The notes under the pieces are model-generated. The model was not told the DNA's origin. It saw only the letters and a program-made list of their open reading frames with translations, and made no database searches. 64,000 bases of DNA, taken from the NCBI GenBank assembly GCA_028671895.1, contig CM053799.1, forward strand, positions 51,213,455 to 51,277,454, in the 5' to 3' direction. Origin of the DNA: Oenanthe sinensis (taxonomy: Eukaryota > Streptophyta > Magnoliopsida > Apiales > Apiaceae). The position numbers were made by a program, and so were the translations under genes. This document shows positions 21,299 through 34,947 of the stretch, in pieces (within the stretch, counting starts at the first letter, position 1; each line of letters starts with the position of its first letter).

Positions 21299-24200
21299 CT
21301 AACAAGTGTTAAGCATCCCCAATTCACCAACCAATCTAGAAAATGTTGATTCGTCTAGAGGTTTAGTGAATATATCTGCTATTTGACGTTCAGTAGACAA
21401 AAACTGCAACTCTACGGTTCCATTTTCTACATGCTCTCTAATAAAATGATACCTGATGTCAATATGCTTGGTCCTGGAGTGATCCACAGGATTGTTGGTC
21501 ATTGCAATAGCACTTGTGTTATCACACATGATAGGAATCTTAGATACTTCCACACCGTAGTCCTTGAGTTGGTTCTTCATCCACAGTATCTGGGCCACAC
21601 AGCTTCCAGCAACAATATATTCTGCTTCATCTGTTGAGGTAGATACTGTTTGTTGTTTCTTGCTTTGCCAAGACACCAACCTTCTTCCAAGGAACTGACA
21701 GCTTCCTGAAGTGCTCTTCCTATCTATTCTACAACCTACGTAATCTGAATCCGAATAGCCAACAAGATTAAACCCTGTATCTCTTGGGTACCAAATCCCG
21801 AGATTTGATGTTCCCTTGAGATACCTAAAAATATGCTTTACGGCTATGAGATGTGACTCTCTAGGATCCGCTTGGAACCTTGCACATAAGCATGTAGAGA
21901 ACATAATATCAGGTCTGCTAGCAGTTAAATACAACAGTGAGCCGATCATACCTCGATAGCTTGAGATGTCTACAGGTTTACCCACTTTATCCTCATCAAG
22001 CTTCGTGGCTGTTGCCATAGGAGTCTTAGCTTGTGATACATCTTGGAGACCATACTTCTTCAATAGATCATGAATGTACTTGGTCTGGCAGATAAATATC
22101 CCGTCCTTCTTCTGACTAACTTGAATACCCAGAAAGAACGTCAGCTCTCCCATCATGCTCATCTCATACCTTGATTGCATTAACTTTGTGAATTTAGCAC
22201 ACAGCTTATCATTTGCAGACCCAAAGATAATGTCATCCACATATACTTGCACCATTATTAGATCATCTTTGCATTTCTTGTAGAAAAGCGTCTTGTCGAT
22301 TACTCCTCTGGTGAAACCACTTTCTAGTAAGAAGTCTGACAGAGTTTCATACCACTTCCGCAGAGACTGTTTAAGGCCATATACTGATTTGAAGAGTCGA
22401 TAAACATAATCACAATATTTGCTGTCGATAAACCCGGGAGGTTGCTCGACATACACCTCTTCATCCAGTTCACCGTTTAAGAATGCACTCTTGACATCCA
22501 TCTGATAGACTTTAAAACCATGATTTGCTGCAAATGCCAAGAACATCCTTACTGCCTCTAGCCTTGCTACTAGTGCATAGGTTTCATCATAATCAATTCC
22601 TTCTCTTTGAGTATAACCCTTAGCAACCAGGCGAGCTTTATTTCGTGTTACAAGTCCATTTTCATCCAGCTTGTTTCTGAATACCCATTTTGTTCCAACA
22701 ATCGATCTATTCTTTGGTCTGGTACCAGCTTCCACACCTTCTGCCTTTCAAACTGATTGAGTTCCTCTTGTATAGCAATCACCCAATCAGCGTCATCTAG
22801 AGCTTCTTCCACCACTTTAGGTTCCATCTGTGAAAGGAACACTGAGTATAGACATTCATTCTCAGTGGCAATTTCGGCTCTAGCTTTTCCTCTAGTAGTC
22901 ACTCCGGCATCTGGATCACCAATAATTAGCTCGAACGGATGGTCCTTGTTCCAAGTACGATCCTTAGCAAATGTTCTTGATGATTCAGCTTGATCTTGTA
23001 AGTGAAGGTGACTTAGTCTAGAAGCACTTCCACTAGCTTCCCTTGAGCTAGTATTGGCTCCCCCTGAGTGAGCTGCTCCCCCTGAATGTATACTGACTCC
23101 CCCTGAGTTAGTACCAGATCTAACGGAAGGTGATCCCTCAGCCCTAGTGGTTTGTATTTGCGAAACACTAGACTCTTGATTAATTACATCATTTATCGTT
23201 GGATCACTACCCAGCACTACAGACTCAGGAACTGTATCCACCTCATCAATATCCATATTTTCAAATATTAGGGAAGTGGGCTCACTGTCTTCCTTTAGTA
23301 TAGAAGGGAGCTTTGAGTCGTCGAATGTGACATTAAGGCTTTCAACCACCTTGCGATCATTAAGTACAAACACCCTGTACGCTGCTATTGCTTCAAGAGA
23401 ATATCCAATGAAAACCCCTTCATCTGCTTTGGCATCAAACTTTCCAAGTTGTGCATTGTCTCTTAACACAAAGCATTTGGCACCAAATACGTGAAAGTAC
23501 TTGATAGATGGTTTTCGTTTATTCATCATGTAATACGGCGTCTCATTATGGTCCTTTATAATCAGGGTTCTGTTCTGTGTATAACAAGCCGTGCTAACTG
23601 CTTCAGCCCAAAAATACAAAGGAAGTCTTGACTCATACAGCATTGTCCTAACTGCTTCAACCAGTGTCCTGTTCTTCCTTTTTACTACCCCATTCTGCTG
23701 CGGTGTTCTCGGTGCTGAATACTGTCGTATGATTCCTTTAGATATGCAGAAATCCATTAACACTGAGTTCTTGAATTTTGTCCCGTTGTCAGATCGGATA
23801 GTCTTCACAGTCAGACTTGCTACATTTTCAATTACCAGTACATGCCTAATGATCTCATGTGGCACTTCATCTTTCAATGTCACAAACTTCACCCATGTGT
23901 ATTTGGAAAAGTCATCGACAATCACCAGCGCATATCTTTTCCTTGACATTGACATAACATTAACGGGTCCAAACAAATCCATGTGAAGTAGTTGTAGGGG
24001 CTCGGTAATGCTATTCACTTGCTTATCCTTATGCGAGGCTCTTTTCGATTTTCCCATCTCACATGCTTCGCAGAGTCCATCTAGAGTGAACTCCATCTGC
24101 GGCAGCCCTCTCACAAATTCTCTCCTTACGAGATTATTCATTGCTTTAAAGTTCAGGTGAGATAATCTTTTATGCCATAGCCAACTTTCATCAGCAGAAG

Positions 24201-24642
24201 CCTTGCTGTAGAAACACGTGACTTCAGACTGATCAGCAGAATTCATGTTGGCTATGGACAAATTTGACTTCCTTACTCCTTTGAGAGCAAGGCTTTCGTC
24301 CTTTTTGCTTCGAATCGAACATACATGCTTCCCAAAGTTTACGTCAAAACCCCTGTCGGTGAACTGACTAACGCTGAGAAGATTATGTCGCAATCCTTCC
24401 ACAAAAGACACGTCCTCAATGATAACATTTCCACAGACAATCTTGCCATATCCCCGGGTGTAACCTTTGCTGTTATCTCCAAAAGTAACCACGGAGCCGG
24501 CTCTCAACACCAAATCGGTTAGCAGGGACTTATTGCCGGTCATATGCCTTGATGCTCCACTGTCCAGCACCCATATGACTTTACTCTTATTCTGTTCACT
24601 GCCCTGCAAATCCAGAAAGGTTAGGCGTTCTTCGGAACCCAA
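21299..24642 (-). pseudogene. pol: copia-2 pol: protease, integrase, RT, RNase H
   Basis: Two overlapping frames are joined by a single-base loss near 22,720 (just before RPKNRSIVGTKWVF). The first (24,642-22,648) holds the protease VLDSGASRHMTG, integrase zinc residues (LWHKRLSHLNF, CEACEMGK), and the core Asp (LLHMDLFGPV), Asp (IRSDNGTKF) and Glu (QQNGVVKRKNR, with the usual GVVERKNR Glu changed to Lys). The second (to 21,299) holds the RT with QMDVKSAFLNG and YVDDIIFG, and RNase H with SDSDYVGC, STDEAEYIVA and CDNTSA. If the Lys reading is right, the integrase catalytic Glu is lost in addition to the frameshift. Confidence 0.9.
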
Positions 24643-27170
24643 TGATGTTTGGGCCCGACATCAATAATTTTCTTTTTCTTTTCAGATACAGAAGGCTTTG
24701 CCTTGTTGCCATCAGGGGCATCCATCTTGACTTTGTCTTTTCCCTTGTCAACCTTGACTGATTTGTCAGGTTTGGGAGTAGACTGGTCACTCCTAGCTTT
24801 AGGAGGACTTGAAGTCTTAGCCTTTGACCCAGCATGCTTTTTCTTACCACTACTAGATGTATTTTCAACAGATGCACTAGCAGTATTCATCAAATTAAAA
24901 TAAGCATGCATGATGTTTACAGCACATGGCATACAATTAGGATTATTGCATTTGGCATGATTTGCATACATGTTAGGCAAAGCAGTAGTTGTAGGCATGG
25001 TATTACAATCAACAGGTTTTTCTTCCTCTACATAGGACGGGCAATAGTAAGACAAATGATCAGTTTGATTACAGATATAGCATGCCTTTCTAGCTCGTGT
25101 AGATGTAGATACATATGCAGATTCAGTTTTAACTGCCTTTACAGGTGCTTTCATTTGGTCTGACCCTGCTACCCATTGTTTATATGACACCGTCTTAGCC
25201 TCCTTGGTTCTTACACCTCTCTTAGCATAAGCAATCTTACTCGCTCTCTTAGAAGTTGTAGGTTCTACTACTTTTTCTTCTGAATCTCTTTCAATTTTAA
25301 TTTCATGTTCAATTTTAGTAGCAACAGGATCTATGGTCCTAGGCTCAATCTGCTTAAAGATAGGTTTTCTAACATCCACTAAAACCTCAGGCACATCTTC
25401 TTTAACTAACACTGGCTCTAACAACTCAGCAGCCCTATTTTTCTTTTTCTGTGTGTAGTCAAGTCCTGTGTTTACTTTTTCATTTTTACTCTTGCCTGCC
25501 AGTTTCATGTACATGTCCCTTTCTACGAAAACTTTATTAGCTGCTTCTTTAAAAGATTGACATGTTATTTTAAGCTCAGCTAATTCATTTTTAAGTTCTT
25601 CGTTAAGGTCTTCCCTAATCTTAAGCTTGTGTTCTAAAACGTCTACCTGATTCATTAACTGCCTTTCTGTACGTTCTCCTGATTCTAATTCCTCTACCCT
25701 GGCCTCGAGAAGTCTATTTTTAAGGGAGAGTTTAGCATTTTCCTCATTAACAGCAATTAGATTCAGTTGGAGATTGTACATATCTTTAGTCATGGCAGCT
25801 AATTCATTTTGGTACTCAGAAATAGACATTTCATTTACGGTTAGAATTGGTACCTCTGATGGTTCTGAAGATTTTGCCATTAAAGCGAAGTTGCATAGCT
25901 CCTGATCTTCATCTTCATCAGACTCGTCCCAACCATTCCCTTCAGTCACAACATACGCCCGGCTTCCCTTCTGTTGCTTGCTAACTAAGGCATCATATTT
26001 CTTTTTCAGATCAGCATAGGATTCCTTGGGATGAACGTACTTGGGCTTCTTGCACTCTGTTGCAAAGTGCCCCAATTCATTGCAGTTATAGCATCTGAAC
26101 TTGTACTTGTCTACCAGGTTAGGTCTGTAGCCACTACCAGATGTGCTACCTCGACCGCTGTAACTTCCCCGACCACTTACACTACTGCCTCTGTTGCTAC
26201 TGCTGCCTTTTCGGCTGAAAGAACTACCAAATCGCCCTTTACCTCTTCTTGACTTCCTGAAGCTGATGTGAGCAAATTCTCGAGCAATACAAGCATACGA
26301 CTTGTCTTCTAATTTGTCCAGCTCTTCAAGGGTATAGTATTCATCCTCACTTTCTTCGGATGGATCTTCAATGTCTAATACCACCCTTTCAGGATTAGCA
26401 GTTTTCAATGAGACAACTGCAAGTGCCTTTACAGCAGACTCTTCAACTACAAGTCCAGACTCACTTACCGCTTTGTGTTCTCCACTATTGTAGGATCTTC
26501 TTTTGTCATTTTGTTCCTGCTCCAGCTCGTAGGTCTTTAAAACACCATACATCTTTTCGAGAGAAGTATTTTTCAAGTCTCTTGACTCTCGAATGGCAGT
26601 GATCCTGTGTTCCAGATGTTTAGGCAAATTCAAGAGAAACTTGATATTTGAATCTGCTAGTGGATAGACTTTATCTCTTATACTCAGCTCGATAAGCAAT
26701 TTACTGTAACGTTTGTAAACATCCGCTCCGCTTTCTCCTCGTTCGCATCTGAACGATTCATATTCAAATATCAGAATGCGCTTGTGATTATCTCTAACTT
26801 CCTCGGTCCCCTCCATCACCATAGCCAGTTTATCCCACATGGCTTTAGCTGTTTTTAATCCCTTTATCTAAACATAGTACTCTGAGTTTAGGGATTCAAT
26901 TATGACGTTGTGTAACGACGCATCCATACCAAGCAATTCTTTATCTGCGTCTGAAAACTCCATTTCCTCTTTAGGAACAGACCGGGATGGTATTAGTATC
27001 CCTCATTCCATTCGCTCTGGCTCAATTTTCATGGGTATGTATGGACCGTTCTCCAATATTCTCAAGTATACCTTGTTTATTGATTCAAGGTAGGCTTTCA
27101 TCCTTCCGGTCCATTCGTCATAATGTTGTGCATCAAACGGAGGTATCTTAAATCTGTGTGCGGTGGCCAT
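24621..27170 (-). pseudogene. gag: copia-2 Gag with two in-frame stops
   Basis: Gag starts at ATG 27,170 (MATAHRFKIPPFDAQHYDEW). The frame has TGA at 27,003-27,005 and TAG at 26,868-26,870, then is open to 24,621. It carries the copia gag domain (AKAMWDKLAMVMEGTEEVR), a Gly/Ser/Arg-rich stretch, canonical CCHC CYNCNELGHFATEC, a long coiled-coil-like region and a second knuckle-like CYICNQTDHLSYYC. It ends HHWVPKNA. The pol frame overlaps its last 22 bases. The TAG lies where a Trp is expected. Confidence 0.88.
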
Positions 27171-27708
27171 TTTAATAAGGTTTAAAATTAAGATAATACA
27201 CTTTTCAAATTACAATAAATTGTATTTACTTGAAAAATTAATTATCTCATTTTAAATATCCAACACTTAATATCCAATGGATTTTGCACTTAAGATTCAA
27301 GCAAGTTAGTTTTAATCACAGGAACAGTAGCAGGGTCCACTAGTTTTTCAAGTCCAAACAAAAAGTTGTCCACTTTCTAGTTGACAGTAGTTCGAATTTG
27401 TTCTTTTTGTTCAGCCAAACAGTTGATTCAAGTTCCCTAGTCAACCAATCAAATATTCTTTTATAACCAGATTTTTGACCACAAGAAAACCCACAAAGCT
27501 CTAAAGTACAATGTTTTGGAATGTTGTACAAATATTCCTTACACTACGACTCAGAACTTTTTAGATCTATGAACTTTTCAAGAAGAAACAAATAAAAGCT
27601 TTCGGCATAAATTTCAAGAAAAAAATGGATCTTGGATTTTCAAGAACCAACTCAAACAACACAGTAGGATCTCTGTTATATGTGTTTAACAGGGGCTCTG
27701 ATACCAAT
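27171..27708 (-). other. copia-2 leader with primer-binding site (27,692-27,706)
   Basis: Minus-strand TGGTATCAGAGCCCC directly inside the 5' LTR is an initiator tRNA-Met-type primer site. The remaining ~520 bases are an AT-rich untranslated leader, presumably with packaging signals. Confidence 0.88.
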
Positions 27709-28979
27709 TGTTAGGTCCAAAGTGTTGTAGAGGGGGGGGGGGTGAATACAACTTTTTAAAATAATGAGAGAATATATGAATATGCAGGTAATAAATGATG
27801 ACACAGAATTTCAAGAATATATCTTTATATTCATTGAAGGATTTGCTACAACATTCACAAAAGCATCATGATCAGTTGAACAATAAATACAGCAATTAAA
27901 GCTAGATTCAACTGATCCTCTCTCTCACTATTGTTTTACAGTAAATGCTCTCTCTTTTAAAAATATCGTTGAAATACAGAGATTAAAGTCTTGTACAAAT
28001 GAAAACGAAGTGCTACTTTTATAATGTCATGTAGTCTTGATCTTGTCCTTTTTGTGTACGTGGCCCAATCAGGACTCTTCAACAAAAAGTACTTTCCCAA
28101 CCACTCTGGATCAACCGTTCACAATAAGCCACTTGTCCCTTGAACATTAAATGCTACATATCTACCCGCATCTCGATCTCGGCCTGGAACCATCTCGATC
28201 TCGATCTATGAAAATCTCGATCTCAATCTGTGAAAATCTCGATCTCGATCTATGAAAATCTTGATCTCGATCTATGTGAATCTCGATCTCGATCTGAGAA
28301 AATCTCGATCTCGATCTATGAAAATCTTGATCTCGATCTATGTGAATCTCGATCTCGATCTGTGAAAATCTCGATCTCGATCTATGTAAATCTCGATCTC
28401 GATCTGCTGTGGATCGACATTTGCCTTAGCAAATATGCACCCATTGAATGTTGACTTTCTTTAGTGACTAATTGTGGATTAACCTTTATGAGCAAGTTTC
28501 CCTAGCTTCTTCAATTTCTTTTCCTCACTCAATTCAAATGAGATCTTCTATTACTGACATGAACTTGCCTCCAATGTCCTGACACTTGATGCAATGGTCT
28601 GGTTCATAAGTGACTAGTCTTGTAGGGGTTCTTGCTTCTGAATGTCAGTTCTCATTTGTTGATTAGCCTTTACATTATCCAGTTGTTGAGATTCATCACA
28701 TGAAATCACTTTGGTCTTCTTGATACTTCTTTGACATTAATTTGGTTCTCCATTAGTTAAGTTAGGGCATGAGCAATACTGAGATTGAACTTCTTCTTAC
28801 TTAGGCATCCTTGATCAACCAAATTAGTTACTTATAGTTACCAAGTATCGTTACCATTTCTTCAGTTGATTGATTCCATGTGCTTCTTCAGTTTCCCTTG
28901 TTTTGCTGTTGTTTTATCTTTTACTTAGTTGAGTTACATAGTAATTAAGTGTTACAAGTTAGTACACCTATGCCTTTCA
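27709..28979 (-). repeat. 5' LTR of copia-2 (1271 bp)
   Basis: TG at 27,709 to CA at 28,979, followed by the target duplication GTGTA. It is nearly identical to the 3' LTR. Differences seen include the G-run length, about twelve single-base changes and the minisatellite. Confidence 0.95.
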
Positions 28980-29763
28980 GTGTACCATTCCTAACCAAGA
29001 AGTCGGGGGGTAGGAATAGAATGAAGAAAATAAGGAGAATGAAAAAAAAATAAGGAAGAAACCAAGGAGTATTGGGTGCTCTTTTTTGACAGAGCTTTAA
29101 AAACAAAAATAAGTGGAGCTGGTTTAGTTATGCAAAGCCCCGATGGCTTCATTGTGGAATATGCAATCAAGTTAGATTTTCCAACTACGAATAATGAGGC
29201 AGGGAAAGAAGCTTTGATAGTTGGACTCGGTTTAGCCAGAGTCCTGAGGGTAAAGAATATGAAGGTTTGCAGTGACTCAAGGCTCGTAATCTCCCAAGTA
29301 AATGGGGAGTTTGAGGTCCGTGAAAAAACAATGATGAAGTATCTGAGAATTGTTAAGGCTCAGACAACTCAATTTGAAGAATGTCACTTTGAATACATCC
29401 CGAGGGAGGAGAATGTGAAGACTGATGCCTTGTCTAAATTTGCATCATCAGAAATCGAGAATCATTCTGGTAGTGTTTATTTTCAGGTCTTGATCACTCC
29501 AAGCATTGATGCCAAGTTGATAGCCCCAATTGGGCTTGGGACGTGTTGGATGGATCCTATCAAGCTTTACTTGGAGATGGGTAAGACACCTACTAATCCT
29601 ATGGAGGCGCGGAAACTATCAGTGAGGGCCCTGAAGTATTCTCTTATTGAAGGAATAATTTACAAAAAGTCATATGTGATATCATACTCGAAGTGTCTGA
29701 GACCCCATAAGACTGAATATGCCCTAAGAAAAGTTTACGAAGGAATGTGTGGCCAGTACCTAG
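28980..29763 (+). pseudogene. pol: gypsy-2 second (archaeal-type) RNase H and integrase linker
   Basis: From about 29,070 the frame reads WVLFFDRALKTKISGAGLV and contains all four expected acidic positions: Asp in FFDRA, Glu in NNEAGKEAL, Asp in CSDSRL and Asp in KTDALSKFAS. This is the catalytic RNase H acquired by Tat-clade elements. The preceding linker (28,985-29,070) has stops and a frameshift. The frame is interrupted after GMCGQYL by the copia-3 insertion and resumes exactly at 37,740 once one copy of CCTAG is removed. Confidence 0.9.
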
Positions 29764-30919
29764 TGTTGGGACAATCGAATCATGATGTTGCGTTTTATGA
29801 TATGAAAACGAACGAGTTTGAATAGAAAATTAACCTTAATCGCTACGGCGCAAGCGATTCAAATCCACGTCTTCTACTGTATTCCCGTATTCACCTTGAG
29901 CGAAGTGTGGCCTTCGATCCTCCCAAGGTTGCCTCCCTTCTAGCTTTGAGATCTTGGAACCCTAGTTCTTGGTTACCTCCTTGAACGGCTGCTCACAAAA
30001 ACCCTAGTTTTTCCAACTCTTAGCTAGAAGAGAATAAGATGAATATATAGGCTACAGTAGGGATCCTGGATAATTAGGTCGGGCCTTCCAATGACATTCT
30101 GGGTCAAGCCCAATGTCATTAAATATTAATTCAATCCACTAAAGAATTAATATTAGCACTACCTCTCCTAATGCCGTAATTTAATTATTTGATTCGGCTC
30201 CAATATTATTTGCTTATTAAATTCCCCATGTTTAAGATATCGAATGTCCATTAATTAAATTAATTTCTGATAATTAATTTAATCAATATCTTTTATCCTT
30301 GATCATCCACTCAACCTTATAATTATGCAAGAACAAATCTGCCTGCAGGACTTAAGCATAATTATCTTTATGAGCTTTCAAGAGGACATCATCACCCGAA
30401 TATTTTCGGACACGGTTTCCTTTTATAGTCAATATCCCACTCTGTATGCAATGTCATTGTCCAATACATAATATTGTGATTAACAAAAAATCACATCACA
30501 TATGAATCAAAACATGTGCATTGCATACAAGTGTCAATCACTGTATCCGGATTAAGAACCTAAGCAATAATAATATTATAGAATCTTAGTTATTCTTTAT
30601 TATCAGAATAGAAGAACAATTCTAATATTTTAATCCCGTTCAATATACACAAAATATACAAGTATTATTCAATAATCAAGATATATTATTTCCAAATAAT
30701 ACTTCAGTCATTCCAGTGGTTTGTTTAACTCCACTTAAACTGTGAACATTTATTATATTATATATAGACACTGACAATCTAATCTTCTGTTATCCCATTT
30801 GATACTAGATTATCCACAATATATAATATACAAACAGTGTTAAAATATGCATTCAAGATTCTCAATAAAAAGGACAATGTCATATACTTCAAACGAATAG
30901 TTCAGTATACTCCCTAACA
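29764..30919 (-). repeat. 3' LTR of copia-3 (1156 bp)
   Basis: It matches 36,580-37,734 almost base for base. The polypurine tract (AAGTGGGAGA on minus, 30,920-30,930) abuts its inner end. A TATA-like motif in GCCTATATATTC (minus) is near 30,035-30,050. Confidence 0.96.
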
Positions 30920-30998
30920 ATCTCCCACTTATACTCAAGCTATTTTTTGAGTATATCAGTGTTTTATTACAAGCAATCCACTACCCATTAAATAACTA

Positions 30999-32520
30999 TT
31001 ATGTGACTATACATCTGACTCCTATCGCCTCCACGTGCTGCTCAAAAGCCTTAGCTGGTAAGCACTTTGTGAAAGGATCTGCCCAGTTGTCCTTTGATGC
31101 TATATCAGTCACAATAATATCTCCTCGCTTAACGAACTGTCATATAAGGTGATACTTACGCTCAATGTGTTTTGCTGCCTTATGGTCTCGCGGTTCCTTT
31201 GCATTTGCCACAACACCAGTGTTATCACAATACACTGTCAAGCTCCTAGGCAAATTAGGTACCACATCTATGTCCAAAAGAAAGTTTCTGAACCATATCG
31301 CCTCTTTGGCTGCCTCCGAAGCTGCCACATATTCGGCTTCCATGGTAGAGTCAGCAACGCATTTCTGCTTTACACTCCTCCATATTACAGCTCCACCTCC
31401 TAAGGTAAACACATATCCCGAGGTTGATTTCCTCTTATTTCTATCTGCTTTGAAATCTGAATCGGTATATCCCAGAGGTAACAAATCTGAGGCCTTGTAA
31501 ATTAGCATATACTCCTTAGTCCTTCTCAGGTACTTGAGTATAGCCTTTACTGCACTCCAATGTTCCTGTCCTGGGTTTGACTGATATCTGCTAACCATGC
31601 CCACGACAAAATAAATATCAGTTCTCGTACATAACATTGCATACATTAAGCTTCCACATGCCGAAGCATAGGGAACCGCTTTCATGCTCTCTATCGCCTC
31701 TGGTGTCTTAGGACACTGTTTCTTTGATAGAGCAACTCCATGTTTATAAGGTAGGTTACCCTTCTTGGAGTCCTGCATGTTAAAACGAGCCAATACCTCA
31801 TCAATATAGGGCTCTTGGGATAAAGCCAACATCCTTTTCTTGCGATCCCTTATAACTTTGATCCCAAGGATGTATGCCGCTTCACCTAAGTCCTTCATTT
31901 CGAACTGTTTGAACAACCATGCCTTTACCGCTGATAACATCCCTACATTATTTCCAATGAGTAAAATATCATCTACGTATAGCACTAGAAAAGTCACTGA
32001 ACTACCTTCACATTTCTTGTACACACACGACTCGCTTGGACATTGATCAAATCCGTATGACTGGATTACCTGATCAAAGCGAATATTCCAATACCTAGAA
32101 GCTTGTTTAAGTCCATAAATGGACTTCTTAAGCTTACATACCAGATGCTCTTGGCCTTCCTTAATGAATCCTTCTGGTTGTTGCATATAGATGATCTCAT
32201 CATCAAGACTCCCATTTAGGAAAGTTGTCTTGACATCCATTTGCCAAATCTCATAATCGAGATGAGCTGCTATAGATAAAAGAATCCGGATCGACTTTAG
32301 CATGACTACTGGCGAAAAGGTTTCCTCATAATCGATCCCTTCTTTCTGAGTATATCCTTTCGCAACAAGTCTTGCTTTCCAAGCTTTTACCTTTTTGTCA
32401 GATCCTCTTTTTCTCTTGTAGATCCACTTACATCCAATGGGTTTTACACCTTTGGGTGGTTCCACGAGCTCCCAGACTTGATTTGAATACATAGATTCCA
32501 TCTCAGATTTCATTGCTTTT
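30999..32520 (-). pseudogene. pol: copia-3 reverse transcriptase and RNase H
   Basis: RT has GCKWIYKRKRG, QMDVKTTFLNG, KKSIYGLKQAS and catalytic YVDDILLIG. RNase H has GYTDSDF, STMEAEYVAASEA and YCDNTG. A TGA at 31,140-31,142 stands where Arg (CGA) is expected in the KYHLI(R)-type motif. Beyond it the frame continues through GDIIVTDIASKDNWADPFTK to the natural stop at 30,999. The upstream junction to the integrase frame is a one-base shift near 32,515-32,525. Confidence 0.9.
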
Positions 32521-34947
32521 TGCCATAGCTAGATCTGCATCTTTGTCTTGCAGTGCTTCCTCGTATGTCATGGGATCCTCATCATGTTCCTCAGAGACCA
32601 AGTCCGAAGACTCTCCCAATAACATGAATCTGCTGGGTTTACGAATAACCCTCCCACTATGACGAGACACCGGTGTGGTATTAGTGATAGGTTGTGTGTT
32701 CTCTTGTGGCTGTTCTACTTGTACTATTGGCACTTGTTCATTATTTGTCTCTCCCACTAGTTCCTCTAAAACGACACTGCTCATGGGTTTATGGTTCATC
32801 ATATAGTCCTCCTCTAGGAATCTAGCATTGGTACTAACAATGACATCCCGATCCTTAGGACTATAAAATAAATATCCTTTCGTTCCCATGGGATAGCCTA
32901 CAAAAAGCCTTACTTCTGTACGAGATTCTAACTTAGTCACGTTCTTGTTCAACACATGTGCTAGACAACCCCATATCCGAATATGTCTTAGACTAGGTTT
33001 TGAACCAGTCCACAATTCTTTTGGAGTCTTAGGAACTGACTTAGAAGGAACTAAATTCAGAAGATAAGCTGCTATTTCTAAAGCATGTCCCCAAAACGAC
33101 TTGGGTAATTCTGAATAACTCATCATCGATCTAACACTGTCCAAAAGAGTACGATTCCTTCTCTCCGCTACACCATTCTGTTGGGGTGTTCCAGGTGTAG
33201 TCAACTGAGACATGATCCCATTCTTTGATAAGTAATCCCTAAATTCTCCAAGCAAGTATTCGCCACCACGATCTGATCGTAGTGACTTGATACATTTTCC
33301 ATGTCGCTTCCCCGTTACAGTTTTGTACTCCTTGAACTTGTCAAAGCACTCTGATTTACGGCGCAACAAATAAATGTATCCATATCTAGAATAATCATCA
33401 ATAAAAGTGACAAAATATTCATAATCACCTCTTGCTTGAATATTCATGGGTCCACATAAATCAGTATGAACCAGTTCTAACACTTCTTTGGCTCTATTCC
33501 CCTTTGCCTTAAAAGGCCTAGTGGTCATTTTACCTTCCAAACAGGATTCACAGACTGGAAATGGCTCCACTGCCAATGAGCCTAATGGCCCATCTACTAC
33601 CAGTTTTTGAATCCTCCTCAAGTTAATATGACCTAATCTTAAGTGCCAAAGATATGTTTGGTTCAAAGAAGAAGGTTTCTTTCTTTTAGTAGTGATAGAA
33701 GATGTGTTATTTAATACCCTATGTTGTAGTTGCAGTGCAGGTTGATTAGGAGTGATTATGTATAAATTGTCTTGCAATGTACCAGAACATATAACTAGTT
33801 TATTCCTCATAATTGAAACATTATGATCCAAACAAACATTATAACCATCCAAAGCAAGTTTAGAAACCGAAATTAAATTCCTTCTAAACGAAGGTACATA
33901 AAGACAATTGTTCAAAACCAAATTCCTATCATCACCAAAAGATAAATTAACATCTCCCACTGCAACTACTGCTACTTTCGTAGCATCTCCCATGAACACA
34001 TATATCTCGCCATCTCTAAGCATTCTGGATTGCTGGAACCCCTGCATAGAATTACAAACATGATCAGTGGCTCCTGTATCTACACACCAAGTGCTCGTAG
34101 ATATAGCCGCTATATATGTTTCTGTAACTAGAGAAAGAGACATACTAGTATTGTTTTTCTTCTTAGGAAGAGGACAATCCTGTTTCCAGTGACCCGACTG
34201 CTTGCACCTGAAGCACTTGCCCTTGGGCTTTTTCACAGCACCACCTTGAACTCCCACAGCTTTCACAACTTTCTGTGTCTGAGCCTTTTTCTTCTTCTTG
34301 GCTTTCGGCTTAGAAGAAGAAGGTTTCTCAGCCACATTGACTTGAACACTCTGCTGAAAAAGTCCTTCAGCTGCCTGAAGTTCTGTCAGAAGTTCCGCAA
34401 GACTATACATCCTCTTGTTCATGGTGTAATTCAAGCGGAACTGCTCAAAACTTTTGGGTAAACTCATAAGGATGATATCGATCTGGGTTTCCCCATCAAC
34501 CTCAGCACCAAGGATCTCCATCTCATTCAGATGTGACATCATCCTGAGAACTTGATCCCTTACAAGTGTCCCTTCAGCCATCTGAGTGTTCATTAAAGCT
34601 TTCATTGCTACTTGCCTTGCAGCCCTATTCTGATCTCCAAAAAGTTCTTTGAGATTAAAGAGCATATCTGAAGCAGTGGCCATAGCCTGATGCTGATGCT
34701 GCAAAACACCTGACATTGCTGCCAGAATGTAACATCGCGACATCTCATCAGCCTTAGTCCACTTCTTATAATACTCCTTCTCAGCTTCAGAAGCATTCTC
34801 AGCAGGCTCCTCTGGCTTGGGTTCATTAATGCAAAATTTGTACTCCTCGGTAGTCAACACAATGTCCAAATTACGTTTTCATTCAATATAGTTAGGTCCA
34901 GTAAGTTTGTTATCCTTAAGTATGGTAAAAAGTGGATTAAAGCCCAT
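32503..34947 (-). pseudogene. gag-pol: copia-3 Gag, protease and integrase
   Basis: The probable start is ATG 34,947 (MGFNPLFTILKDNKLTGPNY). A TGA at 34,879-34,881 stands where Trp is expected. After it the frame is open for 788 codons. Domains are copia gag (residues ~30-200), CCHC CFRCKQSGHWKQDC, protease WCVDTGATDHVCN, integrase zinc region (LWHLRLGHINL, CESCLEG), and the core with Asp in HTDLCGPM, Asp in LRSDRGGEY and Glu in QQNGVAERRNR. It ends just before the RT with a one-base frameshift. One nonsense and one frameshift are the only breaks, so the copy died recently. Confidence 0.9.

Larger units (their letters stand above)
14243..28979 (-). mobile_element. Complete SIRE-like Ty1/copia element copia-2 (14.7 kb)
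   Basis: Two full LTRs (14,243-15,495 and 27,709-28,979) with TG/CA ends are flanked by the 5-bp duplication GTGTA (14,238-14,242 and 28,980-28,984). The minus-strand order is 5' LTR, tRNA-Met-type primer site, gag, pol, a 1.2-kb spacer with a minisatellite, a 4.1-kb downstream ORF, a polypurine tract and the 3' LTR. The large size, big gag and long extra ORF fit SIRE. The LTRs differ at roughly a dozen non-repeat positions by my line-by-line reading, which suggests a young insertion. Every ORF carries at least one stop or frameshift, so it is non-autonomous now. Confidence 0.95.

Noticed and set aside
31165..31500. 111-codon plus-strand ORF opposite copia-3 RNase H
   Set aside because: Shadow of the real minus-strand pol frame.
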